Below are positions 33,370-44,337 of a DNA stretch of 64,000 bases, piece after piece. The stretch spans positions 20,030,384 to 20,094,383 of the forward strand of contig NC_051448.1 of assembly GCF_001649575.2 (NCBI RefSeq), written 5' to 3'. The notes below the pieces were generated by a model. That model saw only the letters and a program-made list of their open reading frames with translations. It had not been told where the DNA came from and made no database searches. Numbering within the stretch: the stretch's first letter is position 1; each line of letters starts with the position of its first letter. The DNA is from Kryptolebias marmoratus (taxonomy: Eukaryota > Chordata > Actinopteri > Cyprinodontiformes > Rivulidae). Made by a program: the position numbers and the translations under genes.

Positions 33370-33499
33370 TCTGCCGGCTGCCTCCCAATCAGACGTCCCT
33401 TCACTCCAACATGTAGTCACTTGGACCTGCGCGGCTCGGGTTGGAGGAGAGAGCGTTCCCTTCTTCTTACAGAAAGGAGAAATCTGACAGGAGCAACAG
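33370..33499 (+). other. paqr8: Probable non-coding first exon of paqr8
   Basis: GC-richer sequence ending GGAGCAACAG|GTAAGG at 33499, a strong donor. It pairs with the CTCCTCAG acceptor at 36120, so the paqr8 coding exon gains a short 5'UTR leader. The left boundary (transcription start) is a guess. Confidence 0.5.
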
Positions 33500-33782
33500 G
33501 TAAGGTGTCTCACACCCTGTAAGCAGTGAGGGTCAGATGAAGCTTTGTGAAGCTTTCCAGCCAAATGTGTTGAAAAATGCTTCATTTCGCGAGGCATCAA
33601 ATGCTCAGCAGCTCCCCCTGTTGATCAAAAGTCTGGGACGATTAATGAGTTTACAGTTATACAATGTTTAAATTGGATTAAATCGGTTTCTAAACTGTTG
33701 GAACAACACAACTATATTAATCTTCCAATAATTTTTTTAGTTGGTGGGAATGTAGCTGTGCAACTGTTAGAATGGACACACT

Positions 33783-33891
33783 TATTTATTTATATATGCA
33801 TATATTTATATATGAGTGTGAGAGTGTGTGTGTATGCATATATGTATGTATATTTATCTGAGTATATATATATGTGTGTGTGTGTGTGTGT
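33783..33891. repeat. (TA)n/(TG)n compound microsatellite
   Basis: Alternating TATA, TATG and GTGT tracts in the paqr8 leader intron. The Tyr/Val-rich frame here is an artefact. Confidence 0.9.
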
Positions 33892-34647
33892 AATTCAGTC
33901 TTTTTATATAATTTTTCCTGCCTTGTTGACATGAAATTTAGGATGCTGGGAAAATATAAAAACTTAAGACAAATATAAAAGGTTTTTTTAGAGTTTGTAT
34001 TTAGTTCTGCGCTGCAGACAAACCTCAGTTTGACTCGTTTATGCTCTGTTGTACCTTACCAGTGGCATCAGCTGGCTGTTTAGTGTTGCTCTGGTTTGTT
34101 TAATTTTATTCAATTATTCACTCAGTTTTCAAGTTTTCAGAAGAAAACTTGACAAAAGGGGTGGAAAAAAGTCAAAAAGTTAGGAGATTTGTTTTTGTTT
34201 CTTGGATGTTTCTTTCCTTGTTTCCCACCCCTGCTTGTTTCTGATGAACTCCTGCCTCTCTGGGATTAAATTTACTGAGGCAGACCTCCAGGTGACCCAG
34301 AGCCGGGTCTCCATCTGGAGCGAGGCTTCACTCGTCATCGTTCACGTGGGTTCAGGGCGGACGCAGCGGGGCTTCATTTCATATTGATCCCAAGTCTCGG
34401 TTCAGTTAGCCCATCACACCCTGTCGGCCGAGTTAAATGACCTGAGCTCTGAGCTTTAAATTCCTTTCTGTACCTGTCACAGTTACATGTTTGTCTACAA
34501 ACCTGCTTCTCCATCCCTTGTGAACACCACTAAGGAATGTCCTCAAATTTGTGTAAACGCAGACAAACATCGTGAAGATTACAGAGAAATTCCAAATATG
34601 AAAAGAAAACTGCAGCTACAGTGTTTGAGAGTTGAAATGGACTCCTA

Positions 34648-34800
34648 AAGGGACATTCTGACCATTCTCACCTGTTGCAGATATCTGTTTGAACGACCTC
34701 GAATACAGTTTTAAGTCTGACAGAACCGAGGAGCTAACAGTTAGTCTGAGCACAACTGAGACCACAGAGTTCTGGTGAAACACCTCCGCTGTGGGAAGCA
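34648..34800 (+). repeat. Dispersed repeat family A fragment
   Basis: It opens TAAAGGGACATTCTGACC and includes GAGCTAACAGTTAGTCTGAG, as in the copy at 59528-60190. It lies in the paqr8 intron. Confidence 0.6.
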
Positions 34801-34966
34801 GGGGTCTGCAGGGTGCTGCAGCACCCCTTATGGATGTCAAAGGATATGCGTGTCCAAATACATACTTACAGAATGAATGAAAATTTTATTAATACTGCAT
34901 GTGCTTCAACTCTCCAAATGTTTTGATATGACTGAGTTCAGTAAATCCGGCAAAACCAGGACTCTA

Positions 34967-35593
34967 AGGCTACGTTCACGCCGCAGGTTTTATTCAGGTT
35001 TTTCTGCGTGGTCGTTCACGTTCTCATTTAAACGCATCGTCATCAGACTCCAGTGTGAAACGGTCCGAGGCGACCCGCATGGACAGAAGAAGATGTGACG
35101 TCACGCGCAGCCTGCTGTGTTTACAGAAGTAAAAATGGATGCTGCCCGTTAGCGTGAGTGTATCCGTTCTGACGTTGTAGTTCAGTCAGAGCCAACAGAA
35201 CTATTACCTGCCTGTTTGTTTACATCTGATCTTCCTGCCGACTCGGATGTAGAAAGAACTCCGGAAACGTACTAAAATCAATACAATCAGACACCAGCGT
35301 TGGTGTCATGTGTTGGTGAAGATCCTCAGTCATCCGGGACACGGCAAATCTGAAAAGGCTTGAAAAAAGACAAAGCAGCTGGCTTCCTGGTCTGTAGCTG
35401 AAGGTGTGTGGAGTTCTGAGCTTTAAACTGCAGGACGATGGTGTTGATAACATCAGTGTTTGCATCGATCCACATACCCCTACTTCATTCAGGGACGTAA
35501 TGTTAGGTGACTGTTCAGACTGAGGAACATCAGATATGTATCCACAGACAGATATGGGCATCTGGGCAGCTGGCTGCAGTGTGAACATAGCCT
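34967..35593. mobile_element. Non-autonomous DNA transposon (MITE), 627 bp
   Basis: The ends AGGCTACGTTCAC and GTGAACATAGCCT are inverted repeats matching at 12 of 13 positions, and similarity continues inward (CCGCAGG / CTGCAGC). No transposase and no clear target duplication. It lies in the paqr8 intron. Confidence 0.7.
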
Positions 35594-36142
35594 GGTTGGA
35601 TCTGTGAGCAAAGTTTTCCTGCAGCGTAAAGTCCACAGCATATGCTTGGTATTATTGTATTCTTCTGTGTGTTTAGGGTCATCCAAATTCACACATGCTC
35701 ACACGGTCCCACGGTTACAGCAGCAGCTGAAACACATCCAGTGCAGTCTGGAGTCAGTTCAGGCAGGAATAACAGAACATTTCTGATGTAAAAACAGCGA
35801 TAATGTGATATAAAGGATTAAATAATAGCGTTTGTGCGTTTTAAGGCAGCAGGGACCAGTTTTGGAAGTGGGTCTGCTCTGATCGTATTGATAATAATAG
35901 TTTGTCTGAACTGATAAAACTCCATAGAGGCTCATGCAAACATTATTGTAAGCTTAGTATCACAGTCAGTTTTGCAGGACATGGTTACTTTGGGGAAAAT
36001 ATTGAGTAAATCCTGCCACTTATTTAGCAGATAACAGACTTTCCAAAATGCGCTGAAATCTCTGCACCTTCTTCTTGTTCTTTAACCTGAAGTCCTGCAT
36101 TAACTTTCTCTCCTCCTCAGGGTTTTCTGTCCACCAGAAGTC

Positions 36143-37207
36143 ATGCTGGGTGAGATTCTGCAGCGACTCAGCACCTTGACGCTGAGCTTCAAGCACCTGG
36201 ATCGACTCCCTCGCCTGTCAGACCTCGTCCCCTCCTGTCTGCTGTCACCCTGCCCCACCGTGCCCGCCTCCCAGGTCCCCGCACTGTTCCAGGAGCCCTA
36301 CATCTTGTCGGGCTACCGTCCCGTCCAGCAGGACTGGCGCCTCTACTTCCTCAGCCTCTTCCAGTGGCACAACGAATCCCTGAACGTGTGGACTCACTTG
36401 CTGGCGGCTGTGGTGCTGCTGCTCCGCTGGTGGGCCAACGCGGGCGCCCTGGGGTACACTTTGGACGCAACCTCTCTTCCTCTCGGCCTCTTCATGGCGT
36501 CCGCTCTCACATACCTGAGCCTGAGCGTGGCTGCTCACCTCCTGCAGTCCCACTCCGAGCGGGCGCACTACTTCTTCTTCTTCATGGACTATGTGGGCGT
36601 GGCCGTGTACCAGTACGGCTGCTCGCTCGGCCACTACTTCTACACGTCCGAGCCGGTGTGGAGAGACCGCGTCGGGCCGCTCTTCCTTCCCGGAGCAGCC
36701 TTCTTTGGGTGGCTCTCCTGCGCCGGCTGCTGCTTTGCCAAGTCCAGGTACGAGCGGCCGTACCCGCTGCAGCGGAAGATCTGCCAGCTGATCCCCACCA
36801 GCTTGGCCTACGTGCTGGATATCAGCCCCGTCGCCCACCGCCTGCTCATCGCCCCATGGACGCAGGAGACCTTCCACGCCCTGCAGATCGCCTCTTTCTT
36901 GTTTGCCGCCTTCTTCTTCTCCTGCCCCGTCCCTGAGCGCTTCTTCCCAGGCTGCTGTGACTTCGTGGGCCAGGGCCACCAGGTCTTCCACGTCTTTCTG
37001 TCCCTGTGCACCCTGTTCCAGCTGGAGGCTCTGTTCCAGGACTACGCCAGGCGGCGGGACACGGTGGTGGAGGTGTTCGGTGAGAGGCAGCTGTGGTGGG
37101 CCTGCGTGTCCTTCCCAGCACTGCTTCTGTGCTGCGTCCTGACAGCGCTGATCTCAATGAGGCACATGAACAAGAAACTGCAGCGTAAAGAAGAGAAAAA
37201 CAATTGA
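36143..37207 (+). CDS. paqr8: Membrane progestin receptor beta (PAQR8), complete single coding exon, 354 aa
   Basis: PAQR8 is a multi-pass plasma-membrane receptor for progestins, linked in fish to oocyte maturation and sperm motility. The N-terminus (ILQRLSTLTLSFKHLDRLP) and the DISPVAHR and FSCPVPERFFPG segments match PAQR8 better than PAQR7. Landmarks are EPYILSGYRP (51-60), HNESLNVWTH (76-85), SHSE (136-139), MDYVGVAVYQYG (148-159) and GHQVFH (278-283). By family analogy H137, D149, H279 and H283 form the conserved metal-site residues of PAQR proteins. Seven to eight hydrophobic helices are evident. The ATG at 36143 is the first after the CAG acceptor at 36120. The large antisense frame is a GC shadow. 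Its position beside mcm3, in divergent orientation, matches human 6p12. Confidence 0.96.
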   Translation: MLGEILQRLSTLTLSFKHLDRLPRLSDLVPSCLLSPCPTVPASQVPALFQEPYILSGYRPVQQDWRLYFLSLFQWHNESLNVWTHLLAAVVLLLRWWANAGALGYTLDATSLPLGLFMASALTYLSLSVAAHLLQSHSERAHYFFFFMDYVGVAVYQYGCSLGHYFYTSEPVWRDRVGPLFLPGAAFFGWLSCAGCCFAKSRYERPYPLQRKICQLIPTSLAYVLDISPVAHRLLIAPWTQETFHALQIASFLFAAFFFSCPVPERFFPGCCDFVGQGHQVFHVFLSLCTLFQLEALFQDYARRRDTVVEVFGERQLWWACVSFPALLLCCVLTALISMRHMNKKLQRKEEKNN

Positions 37208-37348
37208 TGATTGTGTGTGAGTGAGTAAAAACTGGGATTTGGTTTAAAAAAATAGGTACAATTCTAATAAATAACTGTTTTAAATAATTAATAACCACTG
37301 GTATTTCTGTGAAACAATGTGGTTTTTTTAAAACATTTGAACAATAAA
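37208..37348 (+). other. paqr8 3'UTR with AATAAA
   Basis: A short AT-rich trailer with a canonical AATAAA at 37343-37348, about 136 nt after the stop. Later signals are possible. Confidence 0.6.
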
Positions 37349-38019
37349 ACATGCTAAAACAGTTTCTGGTTTAGTAGAATTTAATCTGAAATGCCAAATG
37401 GTTTGAACGAAAGAAGAAACACTTGGCTCAATGGACACCATTGTTTGCAAAGCTCAGCTAAGTCCTTCACAGTGAAATCACCCGGTCGGTTAATGAGTTC
37501 ACAGGCTGTTCTGGGGAGAGTGCTGAAGCTAAACCTAAAATCATTATTCCGGTTCCAGTTTCTTCAAACGTTAATAAACATCTCCTAAATGACCTATCAA
37601 AAAAAAAAAGCAGTTCATGTGGACAGCGTGCAGGTTGGAATATTGATCCAAACAGTTCAAGTTCTTAGGAAGTCTGAAGGCTGGAAAAGATGACAGGATA
37701 ACATAAAGGCACAGAGCAAAAAACACGCTTTATTTGTGTTTGATTTAGTTTACTATCTAAACCAAACACACAACTAGATGCAAAGAATGTGGTTATTGTT
37801 AAAAATGACAATGCAAACATGAAAGCTCTGGATTTGTTACTCCTGCAGCTCTAGAAAAGCCCAAACAAACAAACAAAAAAAAAACTAAATGAGGCTCAGT
37901 CTGGAATAGTCTGGCATGGCTTGTGGTAGCAGTACACTACATTCAATTAGCAAAAAACAGAGAACAGTGTGGTTTTAGTGAAAAAAGTGAGAAAACCCAG
38001 ACTTCTTTGGAGCAGTCCA
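37349..38019. other. Intergenic sequence, nothing recognised
   Basis: AT-rich with no coding or transposon signature. Confidence 0.5.
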
Positions 38020-39110
38020 GTCATACTTCACAGTAGGGCATCATTAAAAGTTTAGACAGGTCACAGGAAGTTGGACTTCACATGACTGATCTGCTACTTT
38101 ATTATCTTAAATTGTTTTTACACAATTACAAGTTAGGTTTTATGATTTGTTAGAAACTTTACAATGCAGTGTTTAACTGAGTGTGTATATGAACTGTTTC
38201 GACCAGTGGAGAACCACTTGTTTTAACAACAAGTCTCGGCCTGAACTGAGGAAAGTCTTCCACTTCTCCAATTTACTGAATGAAAACATAGTGCCGTTGG
38301 AACAGGAGGTAGTAGAATAAGAATATCACAGTATGCCAACACAAGAAAAACAAGCTAACGTTAAACCAAAACGACCAGCAAGTAGTGATGCTAGAGAGGA
38401 AATACTGTCTTTAACCCTCAATTAGCTGGTTGGCTGGTTGTATATTTATTTCAAATGGGACAATGAACATTACGCAATGTGCTAGAATTAACCATGAAGG
38501 CTAGTTTTAATCTGTAGTCCCTCAGGGTATTATCAAAATAAATACACTACATATGTACAATATACAGCTGCATATAAGTTAAAACCAGAAGTCTGTACTT
38601 CAGTAACTTCATGTTTTCTTAACAGATTCAACAGTACTTTTACTCACAAACATGAAATAAAAAAGTCCAACGAACGAGAAGTAGGTTGAAAATATGTAGC
38701 TTTAGCTGAGCACCCACCCACTGAATATATAACAAACAATTATATCACTTATAGTCACATATTTCAAAGTCTTGTGACCTACTAAAAATGGTTCCTGGGT
38801 CCCACCAGCTGATAACCACTGGTCGAAACTATCCAAATTTGGGGGCACACAAAGTCTTCTTACTCCTACAAATTTTACATATTTTCTTTACAGGTTATAC
38901 GTTAAAATGTGAGCATGTTTGTCTTCTTTCGTCTAGTGTGTATCTCGCTGCTATAGGACGTAAGTGCAGAGCGTTAACGCCCAAACTCTCATTGACTTTG
39001 ACATTGACTCATTTTGTCTGAGTGCAGAGTTTTCTCTTCAAAACTGGAAGCGAAGGGTCTTTTTACCTTGTTATATTTCCTACATAAAACACTGTAGTAA
39101 AGTGAAAATT
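38020..39110 (+). repeat. Dispersed repeat family B, copy 1, interrupted
   Basis: The left part (GGTCACAGGAAGTTGGACTT, 38060 region) and right part (GTTATACGTTAAAATGTGAG, TGGAAGCGAAGGGTCTTTTT, ACATAAAACACTG) align in order with the uninterrupted copy at 45390-46170. The halves are split by the element at 38204-38821. Confidence 0.65.
38204..38821. mobile_element. hAT-like non-autonomous element nested in repeat family B
   Basis: The ends CAGTGGAGAACC and (reverse complement of the right end) CAGTGGTTATCAGCTGGTGG resemble the common CAGTGGTTCTCAAAC hAT termini. Including flanks, GTTTCGACCAGTGG and CCACTGGTCGAAAC are perfectly inverted. The copy of family B at 45.4 kb lacks the insert. No transposase. 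Confidence 0.6.
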
Positions 39111-39584
39111 GATGTGTGTGACGACCAGACCCAGGTAAGATGCATGTCAAGATTTGGGTTTTGTTTTTGATTGTTCTTTAAGGTTTCTTTTGTATTTATG
39201 GTTATTGTTTTCATTTTTTTGTCTTTGTATTGTTTCTGCTTCTTGTGTTCCTGTCATTATTCACTTCTCTTCATTCAGTCACTTGTTTACTTGCCTCGCC
39301 CATCTCCACCTGCTTCTAGTTTGTAATCACTTACCTCTGTCCACTTCCCCTAATTACCCTCTGCTTTAAAGTCCATTGTCGCTTACATGTGCTGTCTAGT
39401 TCCTCCCATGCCTTGCCTTGCCTTGTCTGGTCACTTGTGTTGCTTTTTGGATTTTTGTTGGTTTACTTTTTGCTGACTCGTCAGCCTTTTGTTTTGTTCT
39501 TTTATTCTAAAATAATTTTATTTTCTGGAACCAAGATGAGCCTGCACGCTGGGTTTACCTCATTTTCCACCCTACCTGACAATG

Positions 39585-40070
39585 TAGGCAGGCAAAGTAT
39601 ACATGGGACCCCATAACCAAGTGGCTGGAACAGTGTATGGGAACATATGTACTGAGTATGGACTGGATGTCCCACAGTCAAAGTGGGAGATTCCATCAAA
39701 GATGGTGGAGAATGGCAGGGCTAAGATACTGTGGGATTTCCAGGTCCAGACTGACAAACAGGTGATGGCTAACCAACCGGACGTTATGGTGATGGATAAG
39801 ATACAGAAGAGAGCAATGGTGATAAATGTAGCAGTCCCAAGTGACTGTAACATCATGAAGAAGGAGAGTCTTGAGAAATACTAATGGCTGAAAGAGGAAA
39901 CAGAGAAGTTGTGGAGAGTCGAGGCCTCAGTGGTACCAGTGGTCATCGAAGCACTCGGTGCTGTGACCCCCAAACTGGAAGAGTGGCTCCAACAGATCCG
40001 AGGAAGCTCCTATCAGGCATCACTGATGATGAATATGCACAAATCAATACCTGAGTGAGGCACAGAAGGG
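39585..40070 (+). mobile_element. LINE remnant: restriction-like endonuclease C-terminal domain
   Basis: An open frame and its in-frame continuation encode KILWDFQVQTDKQVMANQPD followed by VMVMDKIQKRAMVINVAVPS, then EKLWRVEASVVPVVIEALGA and LEEWLQQIRG. This is the PD...(D/E)xK nuclease domain at the C-terminus of site-specific-type non-LTR retrotransposons (R2/R4/Dong/NeSL-like). A stop lies after EKY (39884). No reverse transcriptase is left upstream. Confidence 0.7.
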
Positions 40071-41859
40071 AATTATATATGAGCAAAGTGCTTTTTTTCC
40101 CCTTTGGACCTTTAAGAAAAATTTCTTTAGGTGGGCCTTGCTAAGTTTTAATGTAAGACCACTGGTATAAACGAGAGCAATTAAAAAAAAAGGAGAAACT
40201 CTTTTCTGTTACATGAGTCCTAACTCACAGGCATGCAGAGCTTTACCACAACTGGGCAAAAGGCTATTCTTTCCATGCTGTTTGACCTGTTCTCTGTAAG
40301 GTGACAGTTGTCGGTGTAGCCACACCTTCAGTTCCAAGTACTGCGACTGAATTTTCAGAAGACAAGCATCAGGGCTACCTGTCTGGGTGAGAGATCTTTT
40401 AAAAGAAAACAAATGTGAGTCAAGATTACCACTCATAAGACAAACAAAAATTACCTCAACTTTGTCCGTGTTACAAAACAAAACGTGCTGAATAGTTTCC
40501 CCTTTAGGCCTTTGTGTTTCTGTTTACTCCATGAAACTGAGATGGCCTTGTACCAAATTATCAACAGTCGAACTACACTTTTTCAGTTGCTGGTGTTGAG
40601 ATATTTAAACTCCGGACAGAGCTTTTGAGTTTCCTGAGTTACATCTGAGAAATGTTATCAGGCCCCTTTTATTTTTTGCAACAAATACTCAGTAAAATAC
40701 ATGTTTAGTTGATGGGAAAAATGTTTCAGTAGTGAGTTAATGGACCCTGGGACAGCACTGTGGATTCACATACACACACAGTAATCCTATTTTCCTCTGC
40801 AGGGTTAGACAAACAGAAGTTATTTGTTAGCCGGATTCCTCTGTGCACACACTGTGCTTTCAGGACTCTGTCACGAATATTTGAAATTGGCCACGATTTG
40901 GCTTTCTGGTCCCCCTGCTGCGGCAGAGCGGCTATCGAATCTGCTTTGTGTCTCCAAACGGATCTCTGCGAAAGGAGAGGTACAAATTGCCTGTTCTGTG
41001 GGGTTTCAACAGATGATTATCATGGGATGGGCCTGTAATGGATGTGGGTGTAACTGTGATTCGTGGAAGTCGTTAAAAATGAAGATTTAAGGCCAGTGAG
41101 ACGTGAGGGTGTGTGGGTGGGGAGTGCATCAAAATATCAATACCAATACAATCAGCGCGCCAACTTTATTACTGCTCATTACCCTTCAGTCAATCCTCAG
41201 CCTTTATTTACATTTATTATATTGTCTATAATGAAATTTATATTTTATGTACAGTGATCCACAGGCAAAGTCATGACCCAAAACGCCTCAATCAAAAAGA
41301 AAACAACAACAATCTATTTTCAATAAATAAAACAAACTGCGATCTAAGCCTGGCCCCAGTGCTGTCTGTCTGACTGAAGAAACACAGACTCTTAAGCAAA
41401 TCCTGTTGATGACCTCTGCTGGAAAGTTGCTGAGTTTTGTTGTTAGAAAGTTACACTTTATAAAACTTTTTTTTGTGGTATACCAGGATCGCTTTTGTCA
41501 CAGTCTCACTCTAAAGGTTTAACAACGCACGGTGTGATGGTTGTCGCCCGGTTATAGTGTGTTTGACTTCCATTTGCATGAATAAGGGCTTGTTTTCCAC
41601 TCCTTAATGAGATTATACAAAGAGGTGTGATTTAAGTGTTTGCAGCCCAGCAGGTCTGAGTCTCTTTTCTAGAAAACCCTATTTAGGAATCATCACATTT
41701 TAGCAAGTATGTTTTGTTGACTTCTAAAATGAATTCATCAAGAGGATAAACAACTTTCACTTAATGTGATAAAGAAGGATTAAAATCCTAGAAGTCCTTG
41801 AATGAATGCATATTTACTGGTTTTAGTTGAAAACTAAAATTTAGCTGAATGTCTGTTTT
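40071..41859. other. Intergenic sequence, nothing recognised
   Basis: Only short frames, no splice-supported exon and no identifiable transposon. Confidence 0.45.
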
Positions 41860-42245
41860 AGTCATCTTTGTGTTGGCTATGTTTGCTTAGCTGTGGTGGC
41901 CATCATTTTCTGTGAGTTCAATCAAAACTCATCCAATGCTTCACAAGATGTTTTGCTAACAAACAGGGCTGACTCCAACAGTTCACAACAAAATTTTAAA
42001 CAAAGACTTTGTGCAGTCGTGTGTATTTGATAAGACTGTCAGCTAATACCACACCAGGTTTTAGCTTAATATCTGGTAAAACACCTGAATTATAGCAATT
42101 TTAGTGTTGGCTAAGGTTGATTGGTTGTAGCAGCCATTTTGAATTGGGTTGAGTACAAAAGTTCATCAGTTGTAGATGTTTAACCAATGATTACTTTATG
42201 GGAGTTTAATTAAAAGCCATTCAGTGGCTCATGAGATATTTTGGT
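41860..42245 (+). repeat. Dispersed repeat family C, longest copy
   Basis: It contains GTCAGCTAATACCACACCAG, TTAGCTTAATATCTGGTAAA, GTTGGCTAAGGTTGATTGGT, TGTAGCAGCCATTTTGAATT and GGCTCATGAGATATTTTGGT. The last two anchor the alignment to the copies at 6050, 21355 and 61935. Confidence 0.65.
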
Positions 42246-42282
42246 CAAATACACACATTATCACCCACCATTCCATAAAATT

Positions 42283-42524
42283 CCATCCATCCATCCATCC
42301 ATCCATCCATCCGTCCGTCCGTCCGTCCGTCCGTCCGTCCGTCAGTCTGTCAGTCTGTCAGTCTGTCAGTCCGTCCGTCCGTCAGTCTGTCAGTCTGTCA
42401 GTCCGGCAGTCTGTCAGTCCGTCAGTCTGTCAGTCCGTCAGTCTGTCAGTCTGTCAGTCCGTCAGTCTGTCAGTCCGTCAGTCTGTCAGTCTGTCAGTCT
42501 GTCAGTCTGTCAGTCTGTCCATCC
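42283..42524. repeat. Compound tetranucleotide array (CCAT / CCGT / CAGT-CTGT)
   Basis: A run of CCAT units passes into CCGT units and then into mixed GTCAGTCTGTCAGTCC repeats with an 8 bp higher-order pattern. The Ser/Val/Gln-rich open frames across it come from the repeat and are not genes. Confidence 0.95.
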
Positions 42525-44300
42525 TTCTGCTGATTTTTCCAGAGTGAGGTCACGGGGTCAGCAGCTTGAGCAGGGAGCCCCAGACATTTCCCTCCACGGA
42601 TAACTCTTCCACCTCTACCAGGAGGTTTCCAAGGCGTTCCCATGCCAGTCGAGAGACAAATGCCCCTTTTCCACTGGCTCTAAAGCTCCACTCTACTCAG
42701 CTTGCGGGCCAGCTGGGCAGGCTCTGCTTCGTGGGCGGCGCAAGCTTAGCTCCTGTTCACTCATTGGTCGTGGGTGTGACCAGATGCAAGCATAAAGATC
42801 AAACGGTAGAAATATAAAGAACAGCGTTAGCTTACCCTGCAACGTTTATGCCGTCTGTCCCCCAGCTGAAGGTGTTGTAAAGCCTGAAATCTCCGGCGGA
42901 TAACAGCTGTCCTACTCCGCGCAACAATCACAGCATCCAGAGCATTTCTTCCACTGCGCCTCTCTTCCTGAAGTCTCAGGAGAATCCCCATAAGTTTAAA
43001 AAACAGCAACAACACAGGGCCAACGTTGTCCATAGCGCATTTGTTGATTACACAACTTGCACTAAGTTAATGACCACAGGTGAGGGCAGGAAATTCGACC
43101 AACCTGTAAACAGAGAGCTTTGCTTTGCAGCTCAGCTCCCTCTTCACCACAACGAACCAGTATATAAAAATTACTAAAAATTTTAAGTAACTGTTTTATA
43201 ATACAGGCCTAAATTTAGTTGAAACTCAAATATCTAAAGACCATTACATAAATTACAACATGTAGTAATTTGTCTTCTGCTCCTTGTTTGGAACTTATCT
43301 CACTTTACCAAAAAAAAAAAAAATAGCAGAAAAAGCTCTTCATGCCTGACAGCATAACTGTGCAGGAGTGGCTTGAAGCATTCAGACCATTATCAATAAC
43401 ACATACTGTACTGTTACAACATCCTCCGGTATGTCAGGTCTTACACAGACACACACACACACACAAAATATTCTGGAAGCTTGTTTGTCAAACTTCTGTA
43501 CAGGAACACACAACAACCTAATTACCCGACGCTACAAGCTGTGACCTGATCGTTGTTTTCTCAACCAGGTGCCTGAGCTTTTCAAAATGATCTCCAGTAA
43601 ATGTCTCAGTCCAAACTGCATCCCAGAAACACAGTAATCCAATTCATTCAGCGGAACAAAAAAATCCCTTTTTTTCTTTCATGTAATACCTTCCTTGTGA
43701 GAATAATCTCAGTGGCCAGATTTTCTCCATCAGAAAAGTGAAGAAACTACAACAGCAGTGCATTTCTGCTGGACGTTTAATGGAGCCGTTCTAAATTTCA
43801 AGCATTTATGACTAAATCTGAACATGTACTGAACTGCGTGACAGCAGATTTACTGTTTAAAAAGTTGAGCTTCAGCGATTGTTGTGATAATAAAAAGACA
43901 TGCTCGTGTAATCAAACACAAAGCTAACTGCATGTTTCAGAAACATGCTCAGGAAACACCCTTCGGCCATTTTTGTTGCAGTAATCTAAGCTGCAGCTGG
44001 GGGGAGATGTTGAGTAAGTGTGTTTGGGATGAGTGTGTGTTTGGGTGTGTGTCTGGGAACTGAATAAGTCTTTCTCTGGCAAAAACAACATTTTACACAA
44101 AAAAAACCAGCACCAGCATTCGGGTCACCTTACAGGTTTTCCTGCACTGTTAAATTTCCACCTGTTTGTTTCAGAGATTTTTAAAGAATCTCACTGATCA
44201 ACCAGTTATCTTGCTGGTCAATCTGACTGAGTTTTGTTTTTTTTTTGCATAAAATGTGCATTCCTGTAATTCCTGGATTTACGTCAGATGCCTAGGTATT
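42525..44300. other. Intergenic sequence upstream of the transmembrane-protein gene
   Basis: No exon recognised. It includes a short (CA)n tract near 43446-43466. Confidence 0.45.
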
Positions 44301-44337
44301 CAGCTGCGGATGTAATTAAGATGGGAGAAACAGAATA

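Noticed and set aside
36245..36991. 248-codon antisense open frame across paqr8
   Set aside because: It overlaps the paqr8 coding exon on the opposite strand and has low-complexity Glu/Gly/Ala composition typical of a GC-rich shadow frame.
42224..42603. 107- and 120-codon Ser/Val/Gln-rich frames
   Set aside because: Produced entirely by the tetranucleotide array; no start context or domain.
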